Of a DNA stretch of 64,000 nucleotides, positions 45,543-54,378 are shown piece after piece; the stretch's first letter is position 1, and each line of letters starts with the position of its first letter. The notes under the pieces were generated by a model. That model was not told the DNA's origin and did no database searches. It saw only the letters and a program-made list of their open reading frames with translations. Both the position numbers and the translations under genes were made by a program. The stretch is from Segnochrobactrum spirostomi (lineage in GTDB: Bacteria > Pseudomonadota > Alphaproteobacteria > Rhizobiales > Segnochrobactraceae): the NCBI RefSeq assembly GCF_009600605.1, contig NZ_VWNA01000001.1, forward strand, positions 372,001-436,000, given 5' to 3'.

Positions 45543-46553
45543 TCAGGCGCGGGCGCGCATCCGGTCGGCCATCAGGCACACTATCTCGAACATCACCACC
45601 ATGGCGTTCATCGCGGTGATCTGGTTCGGACTGTCCTTGGTCGGCATCAGGCAGACGACGTCGCCGCCGATGATGTCGAGACCGCGAAGCCCCTGGAGCA
45701 TCCGAACCGCGTCGCCGATGCGGATGCCGGCATAGCCCGGTTCGAGATTCGACACGCCCGGCGCGTCGCAGGGGTCGAGGCTATCAAGATCGAACGTGAT
45801 GTAGACCGGGGCATCGCCGATCCGCTCGCGGAGCGCCGCGATCACCCCGGCCGGGCCGATCTCCTCATATTCGTCCATGCCGATGATGCGGTAGCCGAGT
45901 TCCTCGCTCGCGTTGCGCGAGCCGGGCGTGCCGACATTCGGACGGATGCCGACCTGGGTCGAGCGGGCCGGATCGACGTGGCCCTCCTCGACCGTGTAGC
46001 TGCCCCAATGGGCGGCGGAGCGCTTGTTGCCGAGCCAGTGCGGCAGGTGGTGATAGGTGTCGGTGTGGGAATCGAAGTGGACGAGCGCCACCGGCCGCCC
46101 GCCGCTCAGCCGCGCGTTCGGGCCGGCGACCGCCTTGAGGATCGGACCGGTGATCGAATGATCGCCGCCGATCGAGACGACACGGGTGCCGGCCGCGTCG
46201 AAGCGCTTCATGAACGCCTCGATGTGCCGGATGCTGACGTCGTTGACCATCGCCTCCGGGAGCGGCACGTCGCCGACGTCGGAAATGCGGGCGACGTCCC
46301 AGGGGATCAGGCCGAACCGGCCGTGACCACGGCGATAGAGCGCCGAGACGTGGCGCACCGCGCGGGGGCCGAGATGCTGGTCGCGCTCGGTCGAGCCGTT
46401 GCCGGACGAATGGGGCACGCCGACGAGGGCGATGTCGCTCGCCGCCGGATCCTCGTTCCAAGGGGCGCGGAAGAAGGTCGGGATGCCCCACCAATACCAG
46501 CGGGCCATCTCGGCCTTGGCGCGCTCGAGCTCCTCGTCCGTCATCGCGTCCAT
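45543..46553 (-). CDS. speB: Agmatinase/ureohydrolase family enzyme
   Basis: Mn-dependent ureohydrolase of 336 residues. Metal sites: SIGGDHSITGP (about 125-135), VHFDSHTDTYHHL (about 150-162; the usual DAHxD reads DSHTD) and ITFDLDSLDPCDAPGVS (about 235-250). It removes urea from agmatine or another guanidino compound. It is last gene of a run with a polyamine-type ABC transporter, so the transported substrate is probably its own substrate or product. Agmatine, guanidinobutyrate and related compounds all remain possible. Confidence 0.85.
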   Translation of the reverse strand: MDAMTDEELERAKAEMARWYWWGIPTFFRAPWNEDPAASDIALVGVPHSSGNGSTERDQHLGPRAVRHVSALYRRGHGRFGLIPWDVARISDVGDVPLPEAMVNDVSIRHIEAFMKRFDAAGTRVVSIGGDHSITGPILKAVAGPNARLSGGRPVALVHFDSHTDTYHHLPHWLGNKRSAAHWGSYTVEEGHVDPARSTQVGIRPNVGTPGSRNASEELGYRIIGMDEYEEIGPAGVIAALRERIGDAPVYITFDLDSLDPCDAPGVSNLEPGYAGIRIGDAVRMLQGLRGLDIIGGDVVCLMPTKDSPNQITAMNAMVVMFEIVCLMADRMRARA

Positions 46554-46677
46554 GGCGCGCTCCCGATCTCACCCGCTTCCGTCCGCGACCGGCGGCGGGT
46601 GTTGGTTGAGTGCCGTCGATCGGCCGGTGCGGGCACGTTATCGGCGGCGCATTCGGGGCGCCCCCTCCCGTCCCAGC

Positions 46678-46770
46678 GGCGGCGCGCCTCGCGCGCCACA
46701 GCCCCCTACTGGCGACGCGCTTCGCGCGCCACAGCTCCCCTACTGGCGGCGCGCTTCGCGCACCACTTGG
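46678..46770. repeat. Tandem repeat of about 34 bp at the 3' end of the permease gene
   Basis: Units begin at 46678, 46711 and 46745, each with GGCGNCGCGC(C/T)TCGCGCGCC followed by ACAGCNCCCCTACT; the third is truncated. The stop codon of the permease (46740-46742, in CTACTGG) lies inside the second unit, so the repeat encodes the protein's last residues (EARRQ). The repeat separates the transporter from the ureohydrolase gene. Confidence 0.75.
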
Positions 46771-47537
46771 AGCCCGATCAGGATCATCGTGACCAGGAAC
46801 AGCACCGTCGCGGCCGCCGCGATGGTCGGATCGACGGCTTCGTTGATGCCATCCCACATCTTGCGCGGCAGGGTGTAGACCGTCCGCGCGGCGATGAAGA
46901 GCGTCACGACGATCTCGTCCCAGGAGATGATGAAGGCGAACACGGCGCCTGCGGTCACGCCCGGCATGATCTGCGGCACGATCACGCTGCGCAGGGTCCG
47001 CCAGGTCGACGCCCCGAGCGAGCGCGACGCCTGTTCCTGCCGGAGATCGATGGTGGCGAGCGAGGCCGCCACCGTGATCAGGACATAGGGCGTCGCCAGC
47101 AGCGTGTGGGCCAGAATGACGCCGACGAAGGTGTCGATCAGGCGCATCTGGGCGAACAGCTTGTAGAAGGCGAGCGCCGAGACGATCGGCGGCACGATCA
47201 TCGGTGCGAGGAAGACGACGCGCGCCGCCTCCGCCGCCCAGGACGACAGCCGCCACAGGCCGATCGCCGCCGCGGTCCCGAGCGTCGTCGCGAGGACGGT
47301 AACGACGATGCCGATGCCGAGGCTCTGGAGCGCCGAGTTGCGCCAGCTCGGATCGCTGACGAGCGAGGCATAATGATCGAACGAGATCGCGCCGTGCGGC
47401 AGCGACAGATAGCGCTCGGTGGTGAGCGACACCGGCACGGCGACGAGCGTCGGCAGCATCAGGAACATCAGCACCGCCCAGGTCGCCCCGACGAGGAGCG
47501 GCCAGCGCAGCTTGGACCAGGTGACGGACAACGACAT
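46740..47537 (-). CDS. ABC transporter permease, spermidine/putrescine type (PotC-like)
   Basis: Inner-membrane permease of 265 residues with six helices and the BPD_transp_1 signature EQASRSLGASTWRTLRSVIV (EAA loop, about 180). It is fourth in the leftward series ATPase, binding protein, permease, permease, ureohydrolase. The start ATG 47537 lies 11 bp after the preceding permease stop. Its C-terminus lies in a tandem repeat. Confidence 0.9.
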   Translation of the reverse strand: MSLSVTWSKLRWPLLVGATWAVLMFLMLPTLVAVPVSLTTERYLSLPHGAISFDHYASLVSDPSWRNSALQSLGIGIVVTVLATTLGTAAAIGLWRLSSWAAEAARVVFLAPMIVPPIVSALAFYKLFAQMRLIDTFVGVILAHTLLATPYVLITVAASLATIDLRQEQASRSLGASTWRTLRSVIVPQIMPGVTAGAVFAFIISWDEIVVTLFIAARTVYTLPRKMWDGINEAVDPTIAAAATVLFLVTMILIGLQVVREARRQ

Positions 47538-47548
47538 CGGCCCGCCCC

Positions 47549-48424
47549 TCACTTCGCGCCGAACATCTGGCGCACGTCGACCACCTTCGCCATCGCGATG
47601 AGGAGGAAGACGACCGTCGCCAGGAGGACCGAGGCCATCATGGTGCCGACACCCCAGCGCACCGTCTTGAGGACCTGCACGCTCACATATTCCGCGATCA
47701 TCACGACCTTGCCGCCGCCGAGGATCGCCGGTGTGACGAAGAAGCCGAGGGTGAGGATGAAGACGAGGAGGCCCGCGGCCACGATGCCCGGCATCGAGAG
47801 GGGCAGCGTCACCGACAGGAAGGTCCGGCCCGCGCCCGCCCCGAGGGAGCGGGAGGCGTCGGCGAGGCGCGGATCGATGCCCTTCATGTTGGCATAGAGC
47901 GGCAGCACCGCGTAGGGCACCATGTAGTGCACCATGCCGATCACGACGGCGAATTCGTTGTAGACCAGCGGCAGCGGCTGATCGATCACGCCCAAGCCGA
48001 TCAGGGCATTGTTGATGATGCCCTCGGAGCGCAGCAGCGTCAGCCAGGCGAAGGCGCGCACGAGCAGCGAGATCCAGAACGGCACCAGCACGAAGCCGGT
48101 GATCCACAGCCGGTGGGTCGGCCCCGCGTGGATCATCACGTAGGCGATCAGATAGCCGAGCGTGATGGCGAAGAAGGTCGTCGTCGCGCAGACGCGGAAC
48201 GTCGTCAGGAGCACGCGCTGGAGCGATTCACTCGAGGCGAGGCGCGCATAATTCCCGAAGCCGAGCGTCGGGTCGCTGAAACTCAGCCATAGAACCTGGC
48301 CGATGGGCACGACATAGAACACCGCCAGCACCGCCAGAAACGGCAGCACCAGCAGCCACGGACTACTCGGCAGGCGGACGGCCAGTGGCCGCCCCCCCGC
48401 CGCCGCTACGGCCACACGAGACAT
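47549..48424 (-). CDS. ABC transporter permease, spermidine/putrescine type (PotB-like)
   Basis: 291 residues, six helices, EAA loop DASRSLGAGAGRTFLSVTLP near 200. Together with the next gene it forms the heterodimeric membrane channel. Start ATG 48424 is 8 bp after the binding-protein stop. The N-terminal 20 residues are Ala/Gly-rich and cytoplasmic. Confidence 0.9.
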   Translation of the reverse strand: MSRVAVAAAGGRPLAVRLPSSPWLLVLPFLAVLAVFYVVPIGQVLWLSFSDPTLGFGNYARLASSESLQRVLLTTFRVCATTTFFAITLGYLIAYVMIHAGPTHRLWITGFVLVPFWISLLVRAFAWLTLLRSEGIINNALIGLGVIDQPLPLVYNEFAVVIGMVHYMVPYAVLPLYANMKGIDPRLADASRSLGAGAGRTFLSVTLPLSMPGIVAAGLLVFILTLGFFVTPAILGGGKVVMIAEYVSVQVLKTVRWGVGTMMASVLLATVVFLLIAMAKVVDVRQMFGAK

Positions 48425-48432
48425 CGAACCGA

Positions 48433-49542
48433 TCAGCCCGCGAAGAGGTCGAGGAAGTCGTTCTGCACGGTGTCGTAGTTCTCGGCGTACCACGCCGTCC
48501 CGACCGGGATCTGGCGCTTGAAGTTCGCCTCGAAGGCGCAGTTGATCTTCTCGAGCTCGGGCGTCATCAGCTTGTCGGCGGCCGGGTTGGCCGGGCCGTT
48601 GCCGAGGAGCTTCAAGAGTTCGACCTGCCGCTCCGGGATCTGGGTGGAGGCGATGAACTTCCACACCTCGGCGCCGGCCGGGTTGCCCTTGAGCACGGGC
48701 CAGACGCCCGGCGCGATGATGCCCTGATCCCACGACCAGGAGATCTTGCCCTTCGATTCACGGTCGAGCACAGAGGCGCGGGTCGACCAGATCGAGCCCA
48801 TGACGACCTCGCCGTCGCGGAAGAGCTGCTGGCTCGCCGCGCCGCCGCCCCACAGCACGAACTGATCCTTGTGCTCCTTGATGATCGAGAAGGCCTTCTC
48901 GACGTCGAGCGGATAGAGCTTGTCCGGCTCGACGCCGGAGCCGAGCAGTACCGCCTCGAGCGAGCCGACGAGCCATTTGTACATGGCGCGCTTGCCCGGG
49001 AAGTCCTTGAAGTTCAGATAATCCTTGTAGCCGTTCGGCACCTTGCCGCCGGTCTTGTCGAGATTGTAGCCGTTGACAGTCGAGTAGAAATAGGTCGCGA
49101 GCCCATATTCATAGACGAATTCGGGGCGGACCTTGTTCTTATCGACGATGCTGTAATCGTATTTCTGGATGAGGTCCTGCTTGGACAGGATGGGAAGGTA
49201 GTAGGCGTCGCCGTCGGTCAGATCCCAGATGATCTTGCCGCTCTCTTCCATCGCCTTGATGGCGCCGGCGGTCGGTTCACCGCCGATGATCGACACCTTG
49301 ATGCCGGTATCCTTGGTGAACGGCTCGCCCCAGGCCTTGCCCCAGGTCGGCACGGCATCACCGCCGAAATTGACGACGACGATCTCCTTGGCCTCCGCCA
49401 TCGCCTTCGAGCTCGACATCACGGCCGGTGCGAAGCCGATCGCCGCCAGCGCACCAAGGAAGGAGCGCCGGTCGATCTCGCCCTTCGCCAGGCGTTCGAT
49501 GCCCATCTCGACGAGATCGGCCGCAAAACGGGATGCGGACAT
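48433..49542 (-). CDS. ABC transporter substrate-binding protein, polyamine type
   Basis: Periplasmic binding protein of 369 residues. A twin-arginine leader is visible (GEIDRRSFLGALAAIGFAPA at about 21-40), cleaved near AMA. The mature part resembles PotD/PotF (EIVVVNFGGDAVPTWGKAWG; IWDLTDGDAYYLPIL). A Tat leader implies folding before export. The ATG at 49542 follows AGAGGGG. Ligand identity is not certain; the neighbouring ureohydrolase points to a guanidino compound or polyamine. Confidence 0.9.
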   Translation of the reverse strand: MSASRFAADLVEMGIERLAKGEIDRRSFLGALAAIGFAPAVMSSSKAMAEAKEIVVVNFGGDAVPTWGKAWGEPFTKDTGIKVSIIGGEPTAGAIKAMEESGKIIWDLTDGDAYYLPILSKQDLIQKYDYSIVDKNKVRPEFVYEYGLATYFYSTVNGYNLDKTGGKVPNGYKDYLNFKDFPGKRAMYKWLVGSLEAVLLGSGVEPDKLYPLDVEKAFSIIKEHKDQFVLWGGGAASQQLFRDGEVVMGSIWSTRASVLDRESKGKISWSWDQGIIAPGVWPVLKGNPAGAEVWKFIASTQIPERQVELLKLLGNGPANPAADKLMTPELEKINCAFEANFKRQIPVGTAWYAENYDTVQNDFLDLFAG

Positions 49543-49747
49543 GGATATTCCCCTCTTGTGTCGCAGCCTTCGGCTGCGTTCGCTGCTCTGGAATCCGGAC
49601 CTTTTGGCCCTTGTCGTCTTTCGGCGCGCTCGCGCGGCCGTCTTATCCGAGTGACCGCTTGGCGGTCGCGGCCCAACGCTAGCAAGCGATGTGCCATATC
49701 GTATGAGCACATTGGCCGGGTTCCCCGCCGGCCGATGCGTCGAAAAT

Positions 49748-50890
49748 TCAGGCGGCGACCTCGTCGGCGAGGACCACCGTCGCGTTCGAGGGCCAGCTCA
49801 CCCAAGTCTCCGCACCGGCGACCGGCGTGCCGCCCTCGGACCAGGCCGGCATGGTCACGGCGAGGCGGCCGAGCGCCTCGGTCTCGACCGACACGTGCAG
49901 GTTCGCGCCGAGATAGGTGACGTCGGCGATGGTCCCACGGACGCTGTTGAGATCTTCCCGCGCCGCAGGGGCGAGCTTGAGCTTTTCCGGCCGCAGGGCG
50001 AAGGCGACGTCGCGCCCGGCCGCGCAGTCCTCCGCCGCGGCGCCGCGATGGCGGATGCGCGCTCCGGCGACATCGATCACGATCGCCTCCCCGTCCCGGC
50101 CCGCGACCTTGCCCGCGAAGCAATTGCTGGTGCCCAGGAAATTGGCGACGAAGCGGGTCCGCGGCCGCTCGTAGAGCTCGTCCGGCCGCCCCGCCTGGAT
50201 GATGTGGCCTCCGTCCACGATCGCGATGCGATCGGACATCGAGAGGGCCTCTTCCTGGTCGTGCGTGACGTAGACGAAGGTGGTGCCGAGTTCCTGATGC
50301 AGCGTCTTGAACTCGGCCTGCACCTCGGCGCGGAGCTTGCGATCGAGGGCGCCGAGCGGCTCGTCGAACAGCACCACCAGCGGATCGAACACCAGGGCGC
50401 GGGCGATGGCGACGCGCTGCTGCTGGCCACCCGACAATTGCCTGGGATAGCGCTCGCCGAAACCGCCGAGCCGCACCAGCGACATGGCCCATGCCACGCG
50501 GCGGGCGATCTCGTCCTTTGCCACCGACCGCACCTTCAGCGGATAGGCGATGTTGTCGGCGACCGTCATGTGCGGGAACAGGGCGTAACCCTGGAACACC
50601 ATGCCGAAATTGCGCCGCTCGGGCGGCAGGTGGGTCACGTCCTGGTCGTCCACCTCGATATGCCCGGACGTCGGCATCACGAAGCCGGCCAGCATCATCA
50701 GGAGCGTGGTCTTGCCGGAGCCCGACGGGCCCAGCAACGTCAGGAATTCGCCGCGCGCGATGTCGAGCGATACATTGTCCACGGCACTCAACGCGCCGTA
50801 TTTCTTGACGAGATTGACAAGGCGTAGACTATGGGCGCGACGGGACCCGTCTGCACGCGCCGCAAAAGTGGATTTGTCGGTCGATTGCAA
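49748..50890 (-). CDS. potA: ABC transporter ATP-binding protein, spermidine/putrescine type (PotA-like)
   Basis: 380 residues: Walker A GPSGSGKTT (about 53-61), Q-loop VFQGYALFPHMT, signature LSGGQQQRVAIARAL, Walker B VVLFDEPLGALD, H-loop VTHDQEEAL, then a C-terminal TOBE domain from about 290. It starts at a TTG (50890) after AAGGGA. It is first gene of the leftward polyamine-type transporter operon. The gap of 205 bp before the binding protein may carry an internal promoter. Confidence 0.9.
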   Translation of the reverse strand: MQSTDKSTFAARADGSRRAHSLRLVNLVKKYGALSAVDNVSLDIARGEFLTLLGPSGSGKTTLLMMLAGFVMPTSGHIEVDDQDVTHLPPERRNFGMVFQGYALFPHMTVADNIAYPLKVRSVAKDEIARRVAWAMSLVRLGGFGERYPRQLSGGQQQRVAIARALVFDPLVVLFDEPLGALDRKLRAEVQAEFKTLHQELGTTFVYVTHDQEEALSMSDRIAIVDGGHIIQAGRPDELYERPRTRFVANFLGTSNCFAGKVAGRDGEAIVIDVAGARIRHRGAAAEDCAAGRDVAFALRPEKLKLAPAAREDLNSVRGTIADVTYLGANLHVSVETEALGRLAVTMPAWSEGGTPVAGAETWVSWPSNATVVLADEVAA

Positions 50891-51107
50891 CGCGAAGTCC
50901 CTTATGAACCCGAAGGGGAGAGGGGAGGCTCTTCACCAGCGTGAACCGAGCATGACAGCGATCGGCGACGTTCGCAAGCGCACTTTCAAGGCTTGAATGC
51001 CCTGCATGCGGCACCGTGGACCAGCCAGGGACGGCTGTAGCGGGCCGCTCAGGCGTTGCCAGATCGCGGCTCCTGTTTCATGATGGTGAAAACGATGGAG
51101 CCTTCCG

Positions 51108-51869
51108 ATGAACTCGCCGATCCCCCGCGTGCAGGCCGCGCGAACCGAACGTTCGCAGCGCATCGAACTCGCGGCGTGTTACCGCCTGCTCGCCCATCAC
51201 CGCATGACGGACCAGATCTACACCCACGCGACGGTGCGCGTGCCGGGCGAGACGGGTCGCTTCCTGATCAATCCCTACGGCTATCGGTGGGATGAAATCA
51301 CCGCCTCTTCGCTCGTCAAGATCGACGTCGAAGGCAACAAGGTGGCCCCCTCCCCGCACCGGGTAAATCCCGCCGGGTTCGTCATCCACAGCGCGGTGCA
51401 TCTCGCCCGCGAGGACGCCGCCTGCGTGATCCACACCCACACCCGCGCCGGCATGGCCGTCTCGGCCCTCGCGGATGGCCTCTTACCGCTCAACCAGATC
51501 GCCATGGGCTTCACCGGCCACGTCGGCTACCACGATTATGAGGGCATCGCCCTCAATCTCGGCGAGCGCGAGCGCATCATCGCCGATCTCGGCGACCACC
51601 GCGCCCTGATCCTGCGCAATCACGGCCTCCTTACCGTCGGGCGTTCCGTCGCCGAGGCCTTCAACCTGATGTACTATCTGAACCTCGCCTGCGAAATTCA
51701 GGTGGCGACTTTGTCGATGGGCCGGCCGCTGCACATGCCGACGGCCGACATCGAGGCCCTCGTCGCGGCCCAGACCGACCAGATGTCGTTCGACGACGGC
51801 GATCTCGAGCTCGAATGGGACGCCAATCTCCGCCTCGTCGAGCGGCTCGACCCTTCCTACAAAGACTGA
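51108..51869 (+). CDS. Class II aldolase/adducin family protein
   Basis: 253 residues with the zinc-binding set HTHTRAGMAVSAL (His-x-His at about 107-109) and LRNHGLLTVGRSVAEAF (about 169-185). Family members are fuculose- or ribulose-phosphate aldolases or epimerases; the long N-terminal extension and lack of a sugar cluster leave the substrate open. GGAG precedes the start. A 12-bp word, ACTGAGATCACG, is repeated right after the stop (51867, 51883). Confidence 0.85.
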   Translation: MNSPIPRVQAARTERSQRIELAACYRLLAHHRMTDQIYTHATVRVPGETGRFLINPYGYRWDEITASSLVKIDVEGNKVAPSPHRVNPAGFVIHSAVHLAREDAACVIHTHTRAGMAVSALADGLLPLNQIAMGFTGHVGYHDYEGIALNLGERERIIADLGDHRALILRNHGLLTVGRSVAEAFNLMYYLNLACEIQVATLSMGRPLHMPTADIEALVAAQTDQMSFDDGDLELEWDANLRLVERLDPSYKD

Positions 51870-52106
51870 GATCACGCAACGACTGAGATCACGGCGCTCC
51901 GGCCTCCGCCCGGGTTGCGACCTGGGCCTTCGACAGCTGGACCGCTCGACGGGAGAGTTGCAGCGGCTCGGAACGCCTCTCGCGCCGCCGCGCCGGAAGA
52001 AATCTGGCCGGATGCCGCTCCGCCGGGGCGCTCGCCGATTGCGAGCGCAGCTCGTGCGCTTTACGCATATCGTAAGGTTCCCTTGCGAGTCGCGGTCTGC
52101 AGCCAG

Positions 52107-52915
52107 ATGGATTCCTTCTTTATCGGTCTCGGCGTCTTCGTCCTCGTCGCGTTCGGGACGCTGCTCGGCATGCGATTGCAGCGCTATCTGCCGGTCCATC
52201 ACCGCGATGACCGGACCCGTGACGTCGTCAATCTCGGCATCGGCATGGTCGCCGCCATGGCCTCGCTCGTGCTCGGCCTCCTGATCGCCTCGGTCAAAGG
52301 CAATTTCGATACGGCCTCCGCCGATACAAAGACTCTGGCCGGCGACTACATTCTGATCAACGTCACGCTCCACGAATACGGACGCGATGCGGAGCCCGTC
52401 TTGAAGCTGCTGCGGTCGAACGTCCATTATGCGGCATGGATCCTCGGCTTTCCCGAGCAGCGGCCGCCGAAGCCGGCGGTCCATTTCACGGACGTCCTGC
52501 AGGCCATCCGCCTCCTTAAACCGACCGATCAGGCGCAGACCGACGCCAGAAGCTACGCCCTTCAGCTCACCGTCGATGTCGGCAAGCTGTTCAACGCATT
52601 GCGAGGTGACGCGTCCGGATCGGTTCCACCGCTCCTCTTGATCGTCCTGTCGGGCTGGCTTTTCATCATCTTCCTCTCCTTCGGCCTCTTCGCACCACGA
52701 AACCCAGTCGCGACGATCACACTCATCATCTGTGCGGCCTCGATCGGGGATGCGTTTACCTGATCGACGAAATGAGCACGCCGTTCGACGGGCTCATCAA
52801 GGTACCGGACTCGGTCTTCATGCGGGCGGTGCGGGACGTCGAGAAGACCGACGCCAAGACGCCCGTGGCGACCACGACGAACAGCGGCAACGACGGCCAG
52901 GAGGATCCAGAGTAG
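52107..52915 (+). pseudogene. DUF4239 membrane protein, frameshifted (one base missing near 52746-52749)
   Basis: From ATG 52107 the frame encodes two N-terminal helices (MDSFFIGLGVFVLVAFGTLL; VAAMASLVLGLLIASVKGNF), a soluble middle part and two further helices, as in DUF4239 (bestrophin-like) proteins, then stops at 52763. The expected end, VYLIDEMSTPFDGLIKV and an acidic tail, follows in the -1 frame from 52754 to TAG 52915. Adding one G to the GGGG at 52746-52749 joins them (ASIGGCVYLIDEM), giving about 269 residues. A sequencing error is likely. Confidence 0.75.
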
Positions 52916-53054
52916 CCGCCGCGTCCCCGCCGATGCATTGCCCAGTCGTCGGACCTGCCATGCCGAAAAGGGCCTCGCCGAAACCCCTCCGTTGAACGAT
53001 CTATTAGGGCGCGCCCGGCCGGCGTGATGTTGCGGCCGACCGCGGAGGATTGCC

Positions 53055-54359
53055 GTGTCGGATCGCTCCCCCCTCTCCCCCGAGGACGCCTTCGAGGCCT
53101 CCGACATCGAGACGCCGAGCGCCCTCGAGGTCGCCGATCCGATCATCGAGACGGTCGCGCTCATCGAGCATGGCACGCCCGAATTCCGGCGCACCAACCT
53201 GGCGCTGTTCGCCGCTGGCTTCGCGACCTTCGCCCTGCTCTATTGCGTACAGCCGCTGTTCCCGGTCTTCACCCGCGATTTCGGCGCGACGCCGGTGCAC
53301 GCGAGCCTCGCCTTGTCGCTGACGACGGGCTTTCTCGCCGTCTCGCTCCTGTTCGCGGGCTCGGTCTCGGAGATCGTCGGCCGCAAGCCCATCATGGTCG
53401 CCTCGCTGTTCGTCTCGGCCGGATTGACGATCGTCTCCTCCGTCGCCCCGACATGGGCCGTCTTCCTGACCATCCGCGCCCTCGAAGGGATCACGCTCAG
53501 CGGCCTGCCGGCGGTCGCGATGGCCTATCTCGGGGAGGAGATCCATCCCCGCTCGATCGGGCTCGCGATGGGGCTCTATATCGGCGGCAGCGCGTTCGGC
53601 GGCATGGCGGGCCGGTTCCTCTCCGGCGCCTTGTCGGACGCGATCCATTGGCGGGTGGCGATCGCCGTGATCGGCGGGCTCGGGCTCCTCTCCGCCATCG
53701 CGTTCTGGCGCAGCCTGCCCGCCTCGCTCCATTTCGAGGCGCAGGCGCGCTCGCTCCGTGCCCTCGCCCGCTCCTTCGCCGGCCACCTGCGCGATCCGGC
53801 GATGCGGCTTCTGTTCGCCGAATCGTTCCTGCTGATGGGCAGCTTCGTCACGCTCTACAATTATGCGGGCTACCGCCTCGTCGCCCCGCCCTATCATCTG
53901 AGCCAGACCGCGATCGGCGCAATCTTCCTCGTCTACCTGATCGGCACGTTCTCGTCGGCCTGGGTCGGCAACCTCGCCGGCCGGCTCGGCCGCCGCAAGG
54001 TGTTCTGGGCGACGCTCGTCATCATGATGGCGGGCGCAGCGCTGACCCTCGCCCAGCCGCTCCCCGTCATCATCGCCGGCATCGCGGTGTTCACGTTCGG
54101 CTTCTTCGGTGGCCACTCGATCGCCTCGAGCTGGGTCGGCCGGCGCGCGACGAGCGCCAAGGCGCAGGCCTCTTCGCTCTATCTCTTCGCCTATTATGGC
54201 GGATCGAGCCTGGTCGGCTCCGCAGGCGGCCTGTTCTTCACCGCCTTCGCATGGCCGGGCGTGGTCGGGCTCGTCGTGGCCCTGCTCCTCATCGCGCTCG
54301 CCGGCGCGATCGCGCTCGCGCGCCTGCCGGCCCTCGCCCCGCCCGACCGGCTGTCGTGA
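53055..54359 (+). CDS. MFS transporter (YnfM-like)
   Basis: 434 residues. A polar N-terminal extension of about 45 residues is followed by twelve helices, with SEIVGRKPIMVASL after helix 2 (MFS motif A) and NLAGRLGRRKVFWATL in the second half. The pattern matches YnfM-type inner-membrane carriers. A GTG start at 53055 follows CGGAGGA. The substrate is unknown. Confidence 0.85.
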   Translation: MSDRSPLSPEDAFEASDIETPSALEVADPIIETVALIEHGTPEFRRTNLALFAAGFATFALLYCVQPLFPVFTRDFGATPVHASLALSLTTGFLAVSLLFAGSVSEIVGRKPIMVASLFVSAGLTIVSSVAPTWAVFLTIRALEGITLSGLPAVAMAYLGEEIHPRSIGLAMGLYIGGSAFGGMAGRFLSGALSDAIHWRVAIAVIGGLGLLSAIAFWRSLPASLHFEAQARSLRALARSFAGHLRDPAMRLLFAESFLLMGSFVTLYNYAGYRLVAPPYHLSQTAIGAIFLVYLIGTFSSAWVGNLAGRLGRRKVFWATLVIMMAGAALTLAQPLPVIIAGIAVFTFGFFGGHSIASSWVGRRATSAKAQASSLYLFAYYGGSSLVGSAGGLFFTAFAWPGVVGLVVALLLIALAGAIALARLPALAPPDRLS

Positions 54360-54378
54360 CGACGGGCCGTCCGCGGGC

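Noticed and set aside
45429-47897. Open frame of about 820 codons on the plus strand across the ureohydrolase and permease genes
   Set aside because: It lies antisense to well-supported genes and has the same Arg/Asp/His-rich shadow composition.
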